From assembly GCF_024746835.1 (NCBI RefSeq), contig NZ_CP080531.1, positions 1,116,001 through 1,180,000 on the forward strand: a DNA stretch of 64,000 bases, read 5' to 3'. The position numbers and the translations under genes were made by a program. Of this stretch, positions 36,301 through 47,460 are shown piece by piece; position 1 is the first letter of the stretch; each line of letters begins with the position of its first letter. This DNA is from Mesorhizobium sp. AR02. Its GTDB lineage: Bacteria; Pseudomonadota; Alphaproteobacteria; Rhizobiales; Rhizobiaceae. Under the pieces are notes generated by a model. That model was not told the DNA's origin. It saw only the letters and a list, made by a program, of their open reading frames with translations, and did no database searches.

Positions 36301-36462
36301 AAGTACCGTCAGTACAATTTCGAGGCTCCGCGGCAGGAAATTCCTTTTTTCTTCAATGCCTTAAGGTACAAAAAAGTACCGTCACGAGCCTCATTTGCTC
36401 CGACGGTACTCAGAAAAATTCATGCGGGCAATATGGGGAAGGTCCGTCAAGCGGTCCGTCAA
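36301..36462. other. repeat cluster at the element end, candidate integrase arm sites
   Basis: AAGTACCGTC occurs at 36301-36310 and 36374-36383, and its inverse GACGGTACT at 36402-36410. GGTCCGTCAA occurs twice at 36441-36450 and 36453-36462, twelve bases apart. These lie between the integrase start and the guaA 3' end, where arm-type binding sites and the crossover core are expected. The crossover itself should overlap the guaA stop region near 36577. Confidence 0.5.
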
Positions 36463-36576
36463 AGCCAATCTCTGCGTGCCGATTGTCGCTGATTGTCCCT
36501 GCAAGGATATATTTTTGTTTTCAGTATGTTACGTCGCAGATTGGCGTATTTTCGGCGGCGTTTGAGTGGGTCTGAA

Positions 36577-38139
36577 TCATTCCCACTCGATCGTACCCGG
36601 CGGCTTGGATGTGACGTCGTAGACGACGCGGTTGATGCCGCGGACTTCGTTGATGATGCGTGTGGCGGCAGCGCCCAGGAAGGCCATGTCGTAGTGGTAG
36701 AAATCGGCGGTCATGCCGTCGACCGAGGTGACGGCGCGCAGCGCGCAGACGAATTCGTAGGTGCGGCCATCGCCCATCACGCCGACGGTCTGCACGGGCA
36801 GCAGCACGGCGAAGGCCTGCCAGATGGCGTCATAGAGGCCGGCCTTGCGGATCTCGTCGAGATAGATGGCGTCGGCCTCGCGCAGGATCTCCAGCTTTTC
36901 GCGGGTGATGCCGCCCGGGCAGCGTATGGCGAGACCCGGTCCCGGGAACGGATGGCGGCCGATGAAGCTTTCGGGCAGGCCGAGTTCCTTGCCGAGCGCC
37001 CTCACCTCGTCCTTGAACAATTCGCGCAACGGCTCGACCAGCTGCATGTTCATGCGCTCGGGCAGGCCGCCGACATTGTGGTGCGACTTGATCGTCACCG
37101 ACGGTCCACCGGTGAAGGAGACGCTCTCGATGACGTCGGGATAGAGCGTGCCTTGCGCCAGGAAATCGGCGCCGCCGAGTTTTTTGGCCTCTTCCTCGAA
37201 CACTTCGATGAACAGCCGGCCGATGGTCTTGCGCTTCTTCTCCGGGTCAACCTCGCCTTCCAGCGCCGAGATGAATTTTTCGGAGGCATCGACCAGGATC
37301 AGCGGCAGATTGTAGTGCTGGCGGAACATCGCCACCACGCCGGCCGCCTCGTCCTTGCGCATCAGGCCATGGTCAACAAGGATGCAGGTGAGCTGGTCGC
37401 CGACCGCCTCGTGGATCAGCAGCGCCGCGACCGAAGAATCCACGCCGCCCGACAGCGCGCAGATGACCTTGCCCTTGCCGACCTGCTTGCGGATCGCCTC
37501 GACCGCGTGTTCGCGGTAGGCGCGCATCGTCCAGTCGCCCTCGATGCCGGCGATGTTGTGGACGAAGTTCCTGAGCAGCCTGGCGCCATCAGGCGTGTGC
37601 ACCACCTCGGGGTGGAACATGATGCCGTACATCTTGCGCTCGATGCTGCCGAAGATGGCGAAGGGCGAGCTTTCCGACTTGGCGAACACTTCGAAGCCTG
37701 GCGGCAAGGCGATGACGCGGTCGCCATGGCTCATCCAGACCTGGTGCCTCTGGCCGGTCGCCCACAGGCCCTCGAACAGCGGGCTGTCCTTCTCGATCTC
37801 GACGAAGGCGCGGCCGAATTCGCGATGATTGGAGCTTTCGGCGACGCCACCCATCTGCACGCACATGGCCATCTGGCCATAGCAGATGCCAAGCACCGGC
37901 ACGCCGGCGTCGAAAACGATCTGCGGCGCGCGCGGGCTGCCAATGTCAGACGTCGAGGCCGGACCGCCCGACAGGATCACAGCCTTCGGATTGATGCGCT
38001 TGAACGCGGCTTCGGCCGACTGAAACGGCACGATCTCGGAAAACACGCCTGCCTCGCGGATGCGGCGGGCGATGAGCTGGGTAAACTGGCTGCCGAAATC
38101 GACAATCAGGACGGTGTCGGGATGATTGGCTGTTTTCAT
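36577..38139 (-). CDS. guaA: GMP synthase (glutamine-hydrolysing)
   Basis: This 520-residue enzyme converts XMP to GMP using glutamine. The N-terminal class I amidotransferase has the nucleophile in [17 protein letters not shown] and the His/Glu pair in [10 protein letters not shown]. The ATP-pyrophosphatase domain carries the P-loop [14 protein letters not shown], and the C-terminal dimerisation domain ends [11 protein letters not shown]. The gene is complete, so any element inserted at its 3' end must have restored the last codons. It marks the boundary to core chromosome. Confidence 0.97.
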   Translation of the reverse strand: MKTANHPDTVLIVDFGSQFTQLIARRIREAGVFSEIVPFQSAEAAFKRINPKAVILSGGPASTSDIGSPRAPQIVFDAGVPVLGICYGQMAMCVQMGGVAESSNHREFGRAFVEIEKDSPLFEGLWATGQRHQVWMSHGDRVIALPPGFEVFAKSESSPFAIFGSIERKMYGIMFHPEVVHTPDGARLLRNFVHNIAGIEGDWTMRAYREHAVEAIRKQVGKGKVICALSGGVDSSVAALLIHEAVGDQLTCILVDHGLMRKDEAAGVVAMFRQHYNLPLILVDASEKFISALEGEVDPEKKRKTIGRLFIEVFEEEAKKLGGADFLAQGTLYPDVIESVSFTGGPSVTIKSHHNVGGLPERMNMQLVEPLRELFKDEVRALGKELGLPESFIGRHPFPGPGLAIRCPGGITREKLEILREADAIYLDEIRKAGLYDAIWQAFAVLLPVQTVGVMGDGRTYEFVCALRAVTSVDGMTADFYHYDMAFLGAAATRIINEVRGINRVVYDVTSKPPGTIEWE

Positions 38140-38195
38140 GGCGAGCGTTTAGAGAAAGAAATGAGTCGGCGCAATGGGTTACAAAGCCGCGCCGT

Positions 38196-38678
38196 TCACT
38201 GAACGCCAGCCTTTTTATCGCTGGCGTCCGTCTGCCCGGCATCGAGTGTCCGCAAAGCGTCCATCAGCGCCGCGAACCGCTGCTGGCCGATGCGCTCGAT
38301 GTAGCCACGCTCGATCTGGAGCTTGATGCGGTCGCCATCGCGCAAGGCATCCAGACCCATGCGCGTGTAGTCGACAAGCTTGCCGCGCCCGTCCCGCGGA
38401 TCGGGCAGACGCTGCACCACGCCCTCCGCTTCCAGACCGTCGAGCAATTGTTGGACCGCCTGCTTGGAGATTGCCGAGCGCTCGATCAGCGCCGCCTGAC
38501 GAATGCCGCCGCGGGGGATATGTCCCAGCAGCCCGGCGCGCGCTTCGGTGAACCAGCCGTAGCCGGCGGTGCGCATGGCGGCAGCGAATTCGGCCTGCCA
38601 GGCACGGCTTGCCTGCCACAGGCGCCAGCCGACATGGTCGGGCAGCGCTTCGGTTTTTTCGTCAAGCTCCTTGACCAC
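38196..38678 (-). CDS. MarR-family transcriptional regulator
   Basis: This 160-residue winged-helix regulator has the HTH region SAISKQAVQQLLDGLEAEGV and the wing RLPDPRDGRGKLVDYTRMG. I chose the GTG at 38678 (GGAG ten bases upstream). The TTG at 38702 would place the start codon inside the palindrome at 38698-38712. It is divergent from a small conserved gene and probably represses both through that palindrome. The ligand is unknown. Confidence 0.85.
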   Translation of the reverse strand: MVKELDEKTEALPDHVGWRLWQASRAWQAEFAAAMRTAGYGWFTEARAGLLGHIPRGGIRQAALIERSAISKQAVQQLLDGLEAEGVVQRLPDPRDGRGKLVDYTRMGLDALRDGDRIKLQIERGYIERIGQQRFAALMDALRTLDAGQTDASDKKAGVQ

Positions 38679-38697
38679 TTTATTGCAACTCCATATA

Positions 38698-38712
38698 GTC
38701 AAGATACTTGAC
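38698..38712. promoter_or_regulatory. 15-bp palindrome, probable MarR operator
   Basis: GTCAAG-ATA-CTTGAC is a perfect palindrome in the short divergent region between the MarR gene and the gene at 38763. The position and size fit a MarR-family operator controlling both promoters; binding is inferred. Confidence 0.6.
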
Positions 38713-38762
38713 GACTTTCCTTGCGTCGAGCGCTTTCGAACTCAAACCTTTGGGCAGGGACA

Positions 38763-39080
38763 ATGACAATTCTGAACAAGGACATGCTGGCCATTATCAT
38801 GATCGGCACCACGCATGTCGTCGACATGGGCGGCAAGAGCGCCTTCATCCACTACGAAACCGCGGACCGGGCGCATATGCTGCTGCCGGACGGTACCCGT
38901 TTCCATGGACTTTGGACGCTGCAAGACGATGGCTACAAGGTCGAATGGCAGGACGGCCCCACCGGCTGCTGGAAACTCGATCACACACCGGGAGCCATCG
39001 ACTATGTCGATGCGACCGGCATTGTGCGCGGGCGCATCTCGCGCATCGATTTCGGCGATCCTCAGAGCCTCGCGGCTTGA
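38763..39080 (+). CDS. hypothetical protein next to MarR regulator
   Basis: This 105-residue protein starts at an ATG after GCAGGGAC. The sequence is rich in aromatic residues and beta-like (FHGLWTLQDDGYKVEWQDGP, then GCWKLDHTPGAIDYVDATG), which suggests a small beta-barrel. No family is recognised. Divergence from the MarR gene across a palindrome suggests it is part of that regulon. Confidence 0.7.
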   Translation: MTILNKDMLAIIMIGTTHVVDMGGKSAFIHYETADRAHMLLPDGTRFHGLWTLQDDGYKVEWQDGPTGCWKLDHTPGAIDYVDATGIVRGRISRIDFGDPQSLAA

Positions 39081-39091
39081 CCTGGTTGCGC

Positions 39092-39727
39092 TCAGGCGCC
39101 GAGCAGGCCGTCACTGACCGCCTGTTCGAGCCGCCCGACCGCGTCCGCCAATTTCTCATCTATGACATGCAGATATTCGGTCCAGTCGCCGACATGCCGC
39201 AGATCAGCCGCGCCGTCGGAAATGCCGCGCAGCCCGATCAGGGGCACATCGAACAGCTGACAGGCGCGCAGGCAAGCGAAGGTCTCCATGTCGACCATGT
39301 CGGCGGCGATTGCATCATAGGCAGCGCCGGTGACGATGGCGCCGCCGGTCGACAAAGTGGCTTGCTTGATTTCAGGAATACGGAACGGCAGCGGCACGGT
39401 GACCGGCAGGTCGAGAAACGGTGTCGCGCCTTTCTCGAAACCCAAGGGCGAGGCATCGATATCGCGATAGCTGACGGAGACGGCCTGATAGATTTCCGTC
39501 TGTTCCAGGGTCCGGCTGCCGGCTGAACCGAGCGAGACGACGAGATCGGGCAGCGCCTTCTGCGACTTCAACCAGGACAGTTCGGCGCCGAGCCGGACAC
39601 CGGCCTCGACCGGGCCGACGCCCGTCATCAGCGGCGTGAACAGTTTTTGCAGATGCGGGCCATATTCGGCCTGCGCCGCCATGACGAAGAGGACATCCTT
39701 GCCGCCAATTCGCGTAACGTTGGCCAT
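39092..39727 (-). CDS. MTA/SAH nucleosidase-family protein
   Basis: This 211-residue phosphorylase-fold protein has VLFVMAAQAEYGPHLQKLF at the start. The conserved VSLGSAGSRTLEQTEIYQAV follows, then VDMETFACLRACQLFDVPLI with the substrate-binding Met-Glu pair, and LRGISDGAADL with the catalytic aspartate. It would split methylthioadenosine or S-adenosylhomocysteine to adenine and a thioribose. The ATG at 39727 shares a base with the stop of the upstream thioesterase gene. Confidence 0.85.
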   Translation of the reverse strand: MANVTRIGGKDVLFVMAAQAEYGPHLQKLFTPLMTGVGPVEAGVRLGAELSWLKSQKALPDLVVSLGSAGSRTLEQTEIYQAVSVSYRDIDASPLGFEKGATPFLDLPVTVPLPFRIPEIKQATLSTGGAIVTGAAYDAIAADMVDMETFACLRACQLFDVPLIGLRGISDGAADLRHVGDWTEYLHVIDEKLADAVGRLEQAVSDGLLGA

Positions 39728-40185
39728 CAGCCAGCGATCCCATCGCGGCCAACCACCGTCATCATCGTCCCCGTCATGGTGGCGATCAGTTTGGCCTCGC
39801 CGTCGGCGGCGAAGGCATAGGCCTGGCCGTCGGCGACGATGATGGTGCGGCCGGGCTTGGTCACCGAGCCACGAAACAGGAAGCGCTCGCCCCTGCCCGG
39901 CGCCAGAAGGTTGACCTTGAACTCGATGGTCAGCACGCCGGAGTTTTCCGGCATCAGGGAAAAAGCTGCATAACCGCATGCCGAGTCCAGCGCCGTCGAA
40001 ATGACGCCGGCATGCAGGAAGCCGTGCTGCTGGGTCAGCGCCGCCGAATAGGGCATCTCGATCTCGATGATGCCGGGGGTCACCAATGTCAGCTCGGCAC
40101 CGATCGTCGCCATCGCCTGCTGGCGCGCGAAAGACGCCCTGACACGATCCTCATAGTCCGGAGCCGGTACGATCTTTGCTGCCAT
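39727..40185 (-). CDS. PaaI-family (hot-dog fold) thioesterase
   Basis: This 152-residue protein begins MAAKIVPAPDYEDRVRASFA; an upstream ATG at 40257 gives an unusual tail and is less likely. The hot-dog motif appears as LTQQHGFLHAGVISTALDSA, with the catalytic region around HAGVIST, followed by VLTIEFKVNLLAPGRGERFL. It hydrolyses acyl-CoA thioesters of unknown chain type. It forms a two-gene operon with the nucleosidase. Confidence 0.85.
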   Translation of the reverse strand: MAAKIVPAPDYEDRVRASFARQQAMATIGAELTLVTPGIIEIEMPYSAALTQQHGFLHAGVISTALDSACGYAAFSLMPENSGVLTIEFKVNLLAPGRGERFLFRGSVTKPGRTIIVADGQAYAFAADGEAKLIATMTGTMMTVVGRDGIAG

Positions 40186-40322
40186 CGCAATTGCCTTCGT
40201 TTGTCTGGCAAAGCTTATTGCAGAGGGATCGGCAGCAGGCAATCTCAATTGCTGCACTGCAACAATCCGTCTCGTCGGCCGTCATGGGTTGAGTGGCCGG
40301 CGATATTGGGGATCGGGCAGGC

Positions 40323-41612
40323 TCAGTTGGTCCGGCGCAGCGCGCAGAAATAAAACCCGTCAGTTCCGCTCAGCAATGGCGACAGTGAAATATCGCCGGC
40401 GGAGCCGATCCGCGCGGCCGCCTCGTGGCCCGGAAAATGGCGATCCCACAACGCTCGGTGATCGACCGGGGCAAAACCGCCGCTGCGCTCGCGAAACGCG
40501 GCGATCTGCTCGCCATTCTCCTCGTCGAATACCGAACAGGTGATGTAGACCAGCAGGCCGCCGGGTTTGACATACACCTTGGCGGCATCGAGGATCGCCG
40601 ACTGTTCGCCCTTGCGAGCGTCGAGCTGTCTTTGCGTCAGCCGCCATTTGGCGTCGGGACGGCGCCGCCAGGTGCCGCTGCCGGTGCAGGGTGCGTCGAC
40701 CAGAACGATGTCCATATGATTGGCGAGCGGCGCGAGTTCGGCGGGCTTGGTGACGACCTGCACATTGCGGTTTTCCGAGCGGCGGATGCGGTCGAAGATC
40801 GGCGCCAGCCGCGCGTTTTCGGCATCATGGGCAAAGATCTGGCCGCGGTTGTCCATCGCTGCCGACAGCGCCAGTGTCTTGCCGCCAGCGCCGGCGCAGA
40901 AGTCGAGCACCTGCATGCTGGCCTCGGCGCCGGCAAGTGTCGCCGCTATTTGCGAGCCCTCGTCCTGGACCTCGAACCAGCCTTTCTGGAAGGCTGGCTC
41001 GGACTGCACGTTCGGGTGCCTGCCGTCGCCGTCGATGGGCGGAATGCGGATACCGAGCGGCGCGATCCGCGCGGCCTGCGCCCCGGTGCCGGCCAGTTCC
41101 TTGAGCACCTTGGCGCGATCGGCCTGCAGCGTGTTGACCCTGATGTCGAGCGGCGGGCGCGTCGCCAACGCCGCGCCCTCGCCGACCCATGTCTCGCCAA
41201 AAGCCCGTTCGAAAAGCGGTTCGCACCAATCGGGTATGTCGGCCCGCACCGCGGCTGGCGCGTCGGCAAGCCGGCGACCGGCGATCGTCTGCAACTCGGT
41301 GGCGCTGAGCAGCGGCGGCGCGAACTTGTCGCCATCGAGCGCGTCGTTGAGCGACTGCGCCGTCTGGTTCCATTCGAGCAGCAACGCGCCAAAGCCGATG
41401 GCGCGTGGCGTGTCTTCGCCGAGCAACCAGCCGGCGGAACGCTTGTGGCGCAGCGCGTCGTAGACAATGTTGCCGATCGCCGCGCGATCACCGCCGCCGG
41501 CGAAGCGATGCGACAGGCCCCAATCCTTCAGCGCATCGGCCACCGGCCGGTGACGCCGGCCTATGTCCTCCAGCACTTCGATGGCCGCAGCCAGCCGTCC
41601 GCCCAGTCGCAT
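40323..41612 (-). CDS. RsmB-family 16S rRNA cytosine-C5 methyltransferase
   Basis: This 429-residue SAM-dependent RNA methyltransferase has an N-terminal NusB-like region, and the SAM site is in VLDFCAGAGGKTLALSAAM. The two catalytic cysteines are in VLVDAPCTGSGTWRRRPDAK and LLVYITCSVFDEENGEQIAA. The family methylates cytosines in ribosomal RNA (RsmB acts on C967 of E. coli 16S). No binding partner is encoded nearby. Upstream, 41613-41920 is gene-free. Confidence 0.9.
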   Translation of the reverse strand: MRLGGRLAAAIEVLEDIGRRHRPVADALKDWGLSHRFAGGGDRAAIGNIVYDALRHKRSAGWLLGEDTPRAIGFGALLLEWNQTAQSLNDALDGDKFAPPLLSATELQTIAGRRLADAPAAVRADIPDWCEPLFERAFGETWVGEGAALATRPPLDIRVNTLQADRAKVLKELAGTGAQAARIAPLGIRIPPIDGDGRHPNVQSEPAFQKGWFEVQDEGSQIAATLAGAEASMQVLDFCAGAGGKTLALSAAMDNRGQIFAHDAENARLAPIFDRIRRSENRNVQVVTKPAELAPLANHMDIVLVDAPCTGSGTWRRRPDAKWRLTQRQLDARKGEQSAILDAAKVYVKPGGLLVYITCSVFDEENGEQIAAFRERSGGFAPVDHRALWDRHFPGHEAAARIGSAGDISLSPLLSGTDGFYFCALRRTN

Positions 41613-41920
41613 TGGTCATTCCATCAAATCGAACACAGATCTTTCGGCCTGCTCTTAGAGCCTTTCGCGTCCGGATTGAACCCCGCTCCGTCTCGCGACG
41701 AAGAGGCAGCTTGAAATCTGTCCGATCCATAAATATCCCCGGCCGGCAACAGCAGATCGATCAATAGATGATAGGTCTCTAATGTTCGTAACTGGCGACT
41801 GCAAGCACGGCCTGTGGCGCAACCGCTCTGCTTTCCAAGTTTTTGCGTTGGGAATACTCTTCACGCCATGATTCGCGGCGCGGAAAACGCGAACCGGCGG
41901 ATCGCTACGAGGAGAGGGCA
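41613..41920. other. 308-base divergent intergenic region
   Basis: This lies between the divergent rRNA methyltransferase and aquaporin genes. It should hold both promoters. I see no gene, repeat or clear operator; the aquaporin ribosome-binding site (GGAGAGGG) is at its right edge. Confidence 0.5.
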
Positions 41921-42598
41921 ATGAAAACTTATCTGGCGGAAGTTCTAGGCACATTTCTGTTGGTGTTCATCGGCACGGCGTCGGTGGTGACGGGCGGCTT
42001 CGGCGGCGCGCTGCCGCTCGGCCAGGAAGGCATTGGTCTGGCATTCGGCATCGGCCTTATCGCGGCGGCCTATGCGATCGGCCCGATTTCGGGCGCGCAT
42101 CTCAATCCGGCGGTGACACTCGGCGTCTTCCTCGCCGGCCGGCTGCCGGCCAAGGATGTCATCCCCTACTGGATCGCGCAGATCATCGGCGCCATCCTGG
42201 CTTCGCTGGCACTGTGGATCATCGTTTCCGGCCAGACCGGCGGCCACACTGGCGGCTTCGGCGCCAATGGCTGGGACGAGACGAAATGGGGCGTGAGTTC
42301 GGCGTTCCTGTGGGAGCTGATCGGCACTTTCACCTTCGTCACGGTGATCCTCGGCGTTACCGCCGAAAAGCACTCGACGGCGTTTGCCGGTCTGGTCATC
42401 GGCCTGACGCTGGCCGGCATTCACTTTGCCATGATCCCGGTCACCGGCACCTCGGTCAATCCGGCCCGCTCCATCGGCCCGGCGCTGTTCACCGGCGGTG
42501 CGGCGCTCAGCCAGCTCTGGCTGTTCATCGTCGCGCCGCTGATCGGCGGCGCCATCGCCGGCGTCGTCGCCAAGGCACGCATCTTCGAGAAGGATTGA
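41921..42598 (+). CDS. aqpZ: aquaporin Z
   Basis: This 225-residue six-span water channel has both NPA boxes, GAHLNPAVTLG and GTSVNPARSIGPAL. The first membrane segment is YLAEVLGTFLLVFIGTASVV. The ATG at 41921 follows GGAGAGGGCA. A rho-independent terminator lies 19 bases after the stop. It passes water, and perhaps small neutral solutes, across the inner membrane. Length and motifs are normal. Confidence 0.95.
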   Translation: MKTYLAEVLGTFLLVFIGTASVVTGGFGGALPLGQEGIGLAFGIGLIAAAYAIGPISGAHLNPAVTLGVFLAGRLPAKDVIPYWIAQIIGAILASLALWIIVSGQTGGHTGGFGANGWDETKWGVSSAFLWELIGTFTFVTVILGVTAEKHSTAFAGLVIGLTLAGIHFAMIPVTGTSVNPARSIGPALFTGGAALSQLWLFIVAPLIGGAIAGVVAKARIFEKD

Positions 42599-42616
42599 TC
42601 TCGAAAGCCCGAATGC

Positions 42617-42648
42617 AAAAGGCGCGGGCCACGGCCCGCGCCTTTTTT
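42617..42648. terminator. bidirectional rho-independent terminator
   Basis: A 9-bp GC stem (GGCGCGGGC/GCCCGCGCC, loop CACG) is flanked by an A-run on the left and TTTTTT on the right. It sits between the convergent aqpZ and katG genes and can serve both. Confidence 0.85.
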
Positions 42649-42674
42649 GTTAGGTGGAGAAATCTTCGCCTTGA

Positions 42675-44966
<2,292 letters not shown>

Positions 44967-45027
44967 CTAGGCCGCATTTGCGATAAAAACAAATTGCCTT
45001 TCCTGTTCATTTCGATAGGATTTTCTT

Positions 45028-45936
45028 ATGATCGGATTGACAGTTCGCCAGATGCATTATTTCGACGCACTGGCGCAGACACTGCATTTTGGGCGTGCGG
45101 CAAAACTTGCCGGTGTCAGCCAGCCGGCGCTATCCTCGCAGATCGCGGAAATGGAGGAGCGGCTGAGCTGCCGGCTGTTCGAACGCGGTGGCAAGTCGGT
45201 CCGCATGACCGACGAGGCGATCGCCCTGTTGCCACGCATCGAACGCATCCTGGCCGACATACGCGATGTCGAAACGACTGCCCGGCGTGGTCGCACGGCC
45301 ATGGAGGGACGCTTCCGGCTGGGCATCATCCCGACCGTCGCGCCTTATCTTCTGCCGTGCGCCCTGCCCGAGTTGAAGAAGCACTTTCCAGCCTTGCTGC
45401 TCGAATTGCGCGAGGCGGTCACCGCCTCCCTGGTCGAGGACATCGCGTCGCGAAAGCTCGACGCCTTCATCGCAGCCCTTCCGCTCGACCATCCCGGCCT
45501 AGTTACCGAGGCGCTGTTTTCCGACCGGTTCTTCCTCGCCGTGCCGGCTGGCGATCCGGCTTTCGCCTCGCCGCCGGTGCCGCCCGAAAGCCCGGCGCTG
45601 GAACGGCTGATGCTGCTGGAGGAAGGCCACTGCCTGCGCGAGCAGGCGCTCGCCGTCTGCGGCAATGTGCGGCCGGTGGCAATGGCAAGCTACGGCGCCA
45701 CCAGCCTGACCACGCTGTTGCAGATGGTGGCGCACGGGCTCGGCGTCACGCTGATCCCCGAAATGGCGACAGGGCCCGCCGGCACCATCCCCGACCTCAA
45801 GATCGTGCCGTTCCAGGAACCGATGCCGCAACGCATGATCTGCCTTGCCTGGCGGCGGAACAATGCGAGGCATGGGGAGTGTGTGGAACTGGCGAAGATC
45901 ATCCGCAGCCTCGGCACCGCGGTGTTGGCCGCGTGA
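45028..45936 (+). CDS. oxyR: OxyR-type LysR-family regulator
   Basis: This 302-residue LysR protein has its N-terminal HTH in LHFGRAAKLAGVSQPALSSQ. The redox-active cysteine pair lies in GHCLREQALAVCGN, nine residues apart, as in OxyR. RPVAMASYGATSLTTLLQMV follows in the sensor domain. Peroxide oxidises the cysteines and turns the protein into an activator of katG. The divergent position next to katG supports the name. Confidence 0.92.
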   Translation: MIGLTVRQMHYFDALAQTLHFGRAAKLAGVSQPALSSQIAEMEERLSCRLFERGGKSVRMTDEAIALLPRIERILADIRDVETTARRGRTAMEGRFRLGIIPTVAPYLLPCALPELKKHFPALLLELREAVTASLVEDIASRKLDAFIAALPLDHPGLVTEALFSDRFFLAVPAGDPAFASPPVPPESPALERLMLLEEGHCLREQALAVCGNVRPVAMASYGATSLTTLLQMVAHGLGVTLIPEMATGPAGTIPDLKIVPFQEPMPQRMICLAWRRNNARHGECVELAKIIRSLGTAVLAA

Positions 45937-46017
45937 AGCCAGGCGTCAGAGAACCCGGGACAGACAGGTCGGCGGCAATTTCGGGTTGGCGATCATCGCA
46001 CGCTCCCAGATGATGAC

Positions 46018-46542
46018 CTAGGAAGCCACAGAATTGTCTGTGATGGCGCGTGTCGCGTTCTGGTGCGGACGTAGCAGAAAATAGAATGCGACGACGTGCG
46101 TGATCATCAGCAGCGGCACGTAGATGACGGGAATCGCGTAGGTGGCACCAAACAGGCCCGCATGGGCAGGAAGGTCGGCCTGGATGGCGTGGTAATAGTC
46201 GACGATGAGGTCGACTGTGCCTGCGACATTGAAGGCGACGACGAATAACCAGAAGAGCTGGCGGATCCGCACCGTGAGCAGCGCCAGCATGGCCAGCACT
46301 CCGGTTGCGAAGTCGCCATAGGCGGCAAAGGTGGCGAAGCTGGCGGGCAGATCGGGGCTGACGACGCCTGGAAGGATGAAGACGAGGCCGAAAAAGCGGA
46401 AGCTGTGCAGCGTGGCAATGGCGCGCTGCGCCGCGACCCGATCCATCGAGCTCAACCAGGGCCAGATGTACGCGCGCAAGCAAAGCAGCCACGCGACATA
46501 GCCCAGAACGAGATGGGTCTGGAAGAGGATCTCCGTCGACAT
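46018..46542 (-). CDS. hypothetical membrane protein
   Basis: This 174-residue protein has four to five hydrophobic segments (FQTHLVLGYVAWLLCLRAYI, FFGLVFILPGVV, FATGVLAMLALLTV, LFWLFVVAFNVAGTVDLIVD, VIYVPLLMITHVVAFYFLL). No family is recognised. It is 12 bases downstream of a methyltransferase gene and probably cotranscribed with it under the divergent LysR regulator. Confidence 0.8.
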   Translation of the reverse strand: MSTEILFQTHLVLGYVAWLLCLRAYIWPWLSSMDRVAAQRAIATLHSFRFFGLVFILPGVVSPDLPASFATFAAYGDFATGVLAMLALLTVRIRQLFWLFVVAFNVAGTVDLIVDYYHAIQADLPAHAGLFGATYAIPVIYVPLLMITHVVAFYFLLRPHQNATRAITDNSVAS

Positions 46543-46554
46543 TGTGGTCTCCTG

Positions 46555-47385
46555 TCAGCTGTTGGTCGACGCGGCCTCGAACACCGCGGTCAGGATGCCG
46601 AGCCGGCCTTCCATGAGATTTCGTCCCAGATTGGCTGCAAGCTCGGCGAAGTCCGGTCCCATCACCACGCCGAGATTTGGCGAAGGCGGCGGACCCGACG
46701 CACGTAACTGGGCGAACCAGGCCTTGGCGACCTCGGTATCGTCTTGCCATGCCAGCATGCGGAAGCCGGCCGGTTCGATCGCCTCGCGCGTCGCGTCGAT
46801 CGTCAGCAGGAAGCTCGTCGCCGGCGTTCGCGCCCAGGGAAGCGGATAGTGCGGCTCGCCGCCGCCCGACACGACGTCGAAGGTGGCAAACCTGCCGCCT
46901 GATTTCAGCACGCGGCGAATCTCGCGGTAGAGCTGCGCCCGATCGAAGATGTTCATCGCCACATGCTGCAGCAGCACGATGTCGAAACGGCTGTCATCGA
47001 ACGGAAGCTCCAGGGCGTTGGCGGCCTGGAACGACAGCTGCCCACCCTGCCCCGTGCGCTCGGTCAGATAGCGCGCGGCATCCACGAAAGGCTCGCTGAG
47101 GTCCACACCGGTAACCCGGCAGCCATAGGTCGCGGCCAGGAAGCGCGCCGGCCCGCCGATGCCCGAGCCGACGTCCAGAACCGACATTCCCGCAGCGATG
47201 CCCACCAGTTGGGCAAGCTCGGCAGTGGCAGCAAGCCCACGGGTGTGAAACTGGTCGAGGGTACCCAATTGCTGCGGCGTGAGAAGCTGATCCTCCGGGC
47301 CAAGGGCAGCCAATACCGTCCTCAGCCGCTCCGTCAGGCCGGTCGCGCGATAATGGTCGCGCACCCCATCAAGTCCATCGGTCAT
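46555..47385 (-). CDS. SAM-dependent methyltransferase
   Basis: This 276-residue class I methyltransferase has motif I in MSVLDVGSGIGGPARFLAAT and motif II near VTGVDLSEPFV. NALELPFDDSRFDIVLLQHV and LKSGGRFATFDVVSGGGEPH follow. It resembles sarcosine/dimethylglycine- or ubiquinone-type small-molecule methyltransferases, but the acceptor is unknown. It is cotranscribed with a small membrane protein and divergent from a LysR regulator. Confidence 0.87.
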   Translation of the reverse strand: MTDGLDGVRDHYRATGLTERLRTVLAALGPEDQLLTPQQLGTLDQFHTRGLAATAELAQLVGIAAGMSVLDVGSGIGGPARFLAATYGCRVTGVDLSEPFVDAARYLTERTGQGGQLSFQAANALELPFDDSRFDIVLLQHVAMNIFDRAQLYREIRRVLKSGGRFATFDVVSGGGEPHYPLPWARTPATSFLLTIDATREAIEPAGFRMLAWQDDTEVAKAWFAQLRASGPPPSPNLGVVMGPDFAELAANLGRNLMEGRLGILTAVFEAASTNS

Positions 47386-47460
47386 AGCAGGTCTCCAAGG
47401 TTCAGCCCTTACTTAAACCCGCTTCCTTAGTTCAACTATCCGCTATAATAATAACAAGCC

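Noticed and set aside
36493..38202. 569-residue plus-strand frame over guaA
   Set aside because: It is a shadow of guaA, which has all expected motifs on the other strand.
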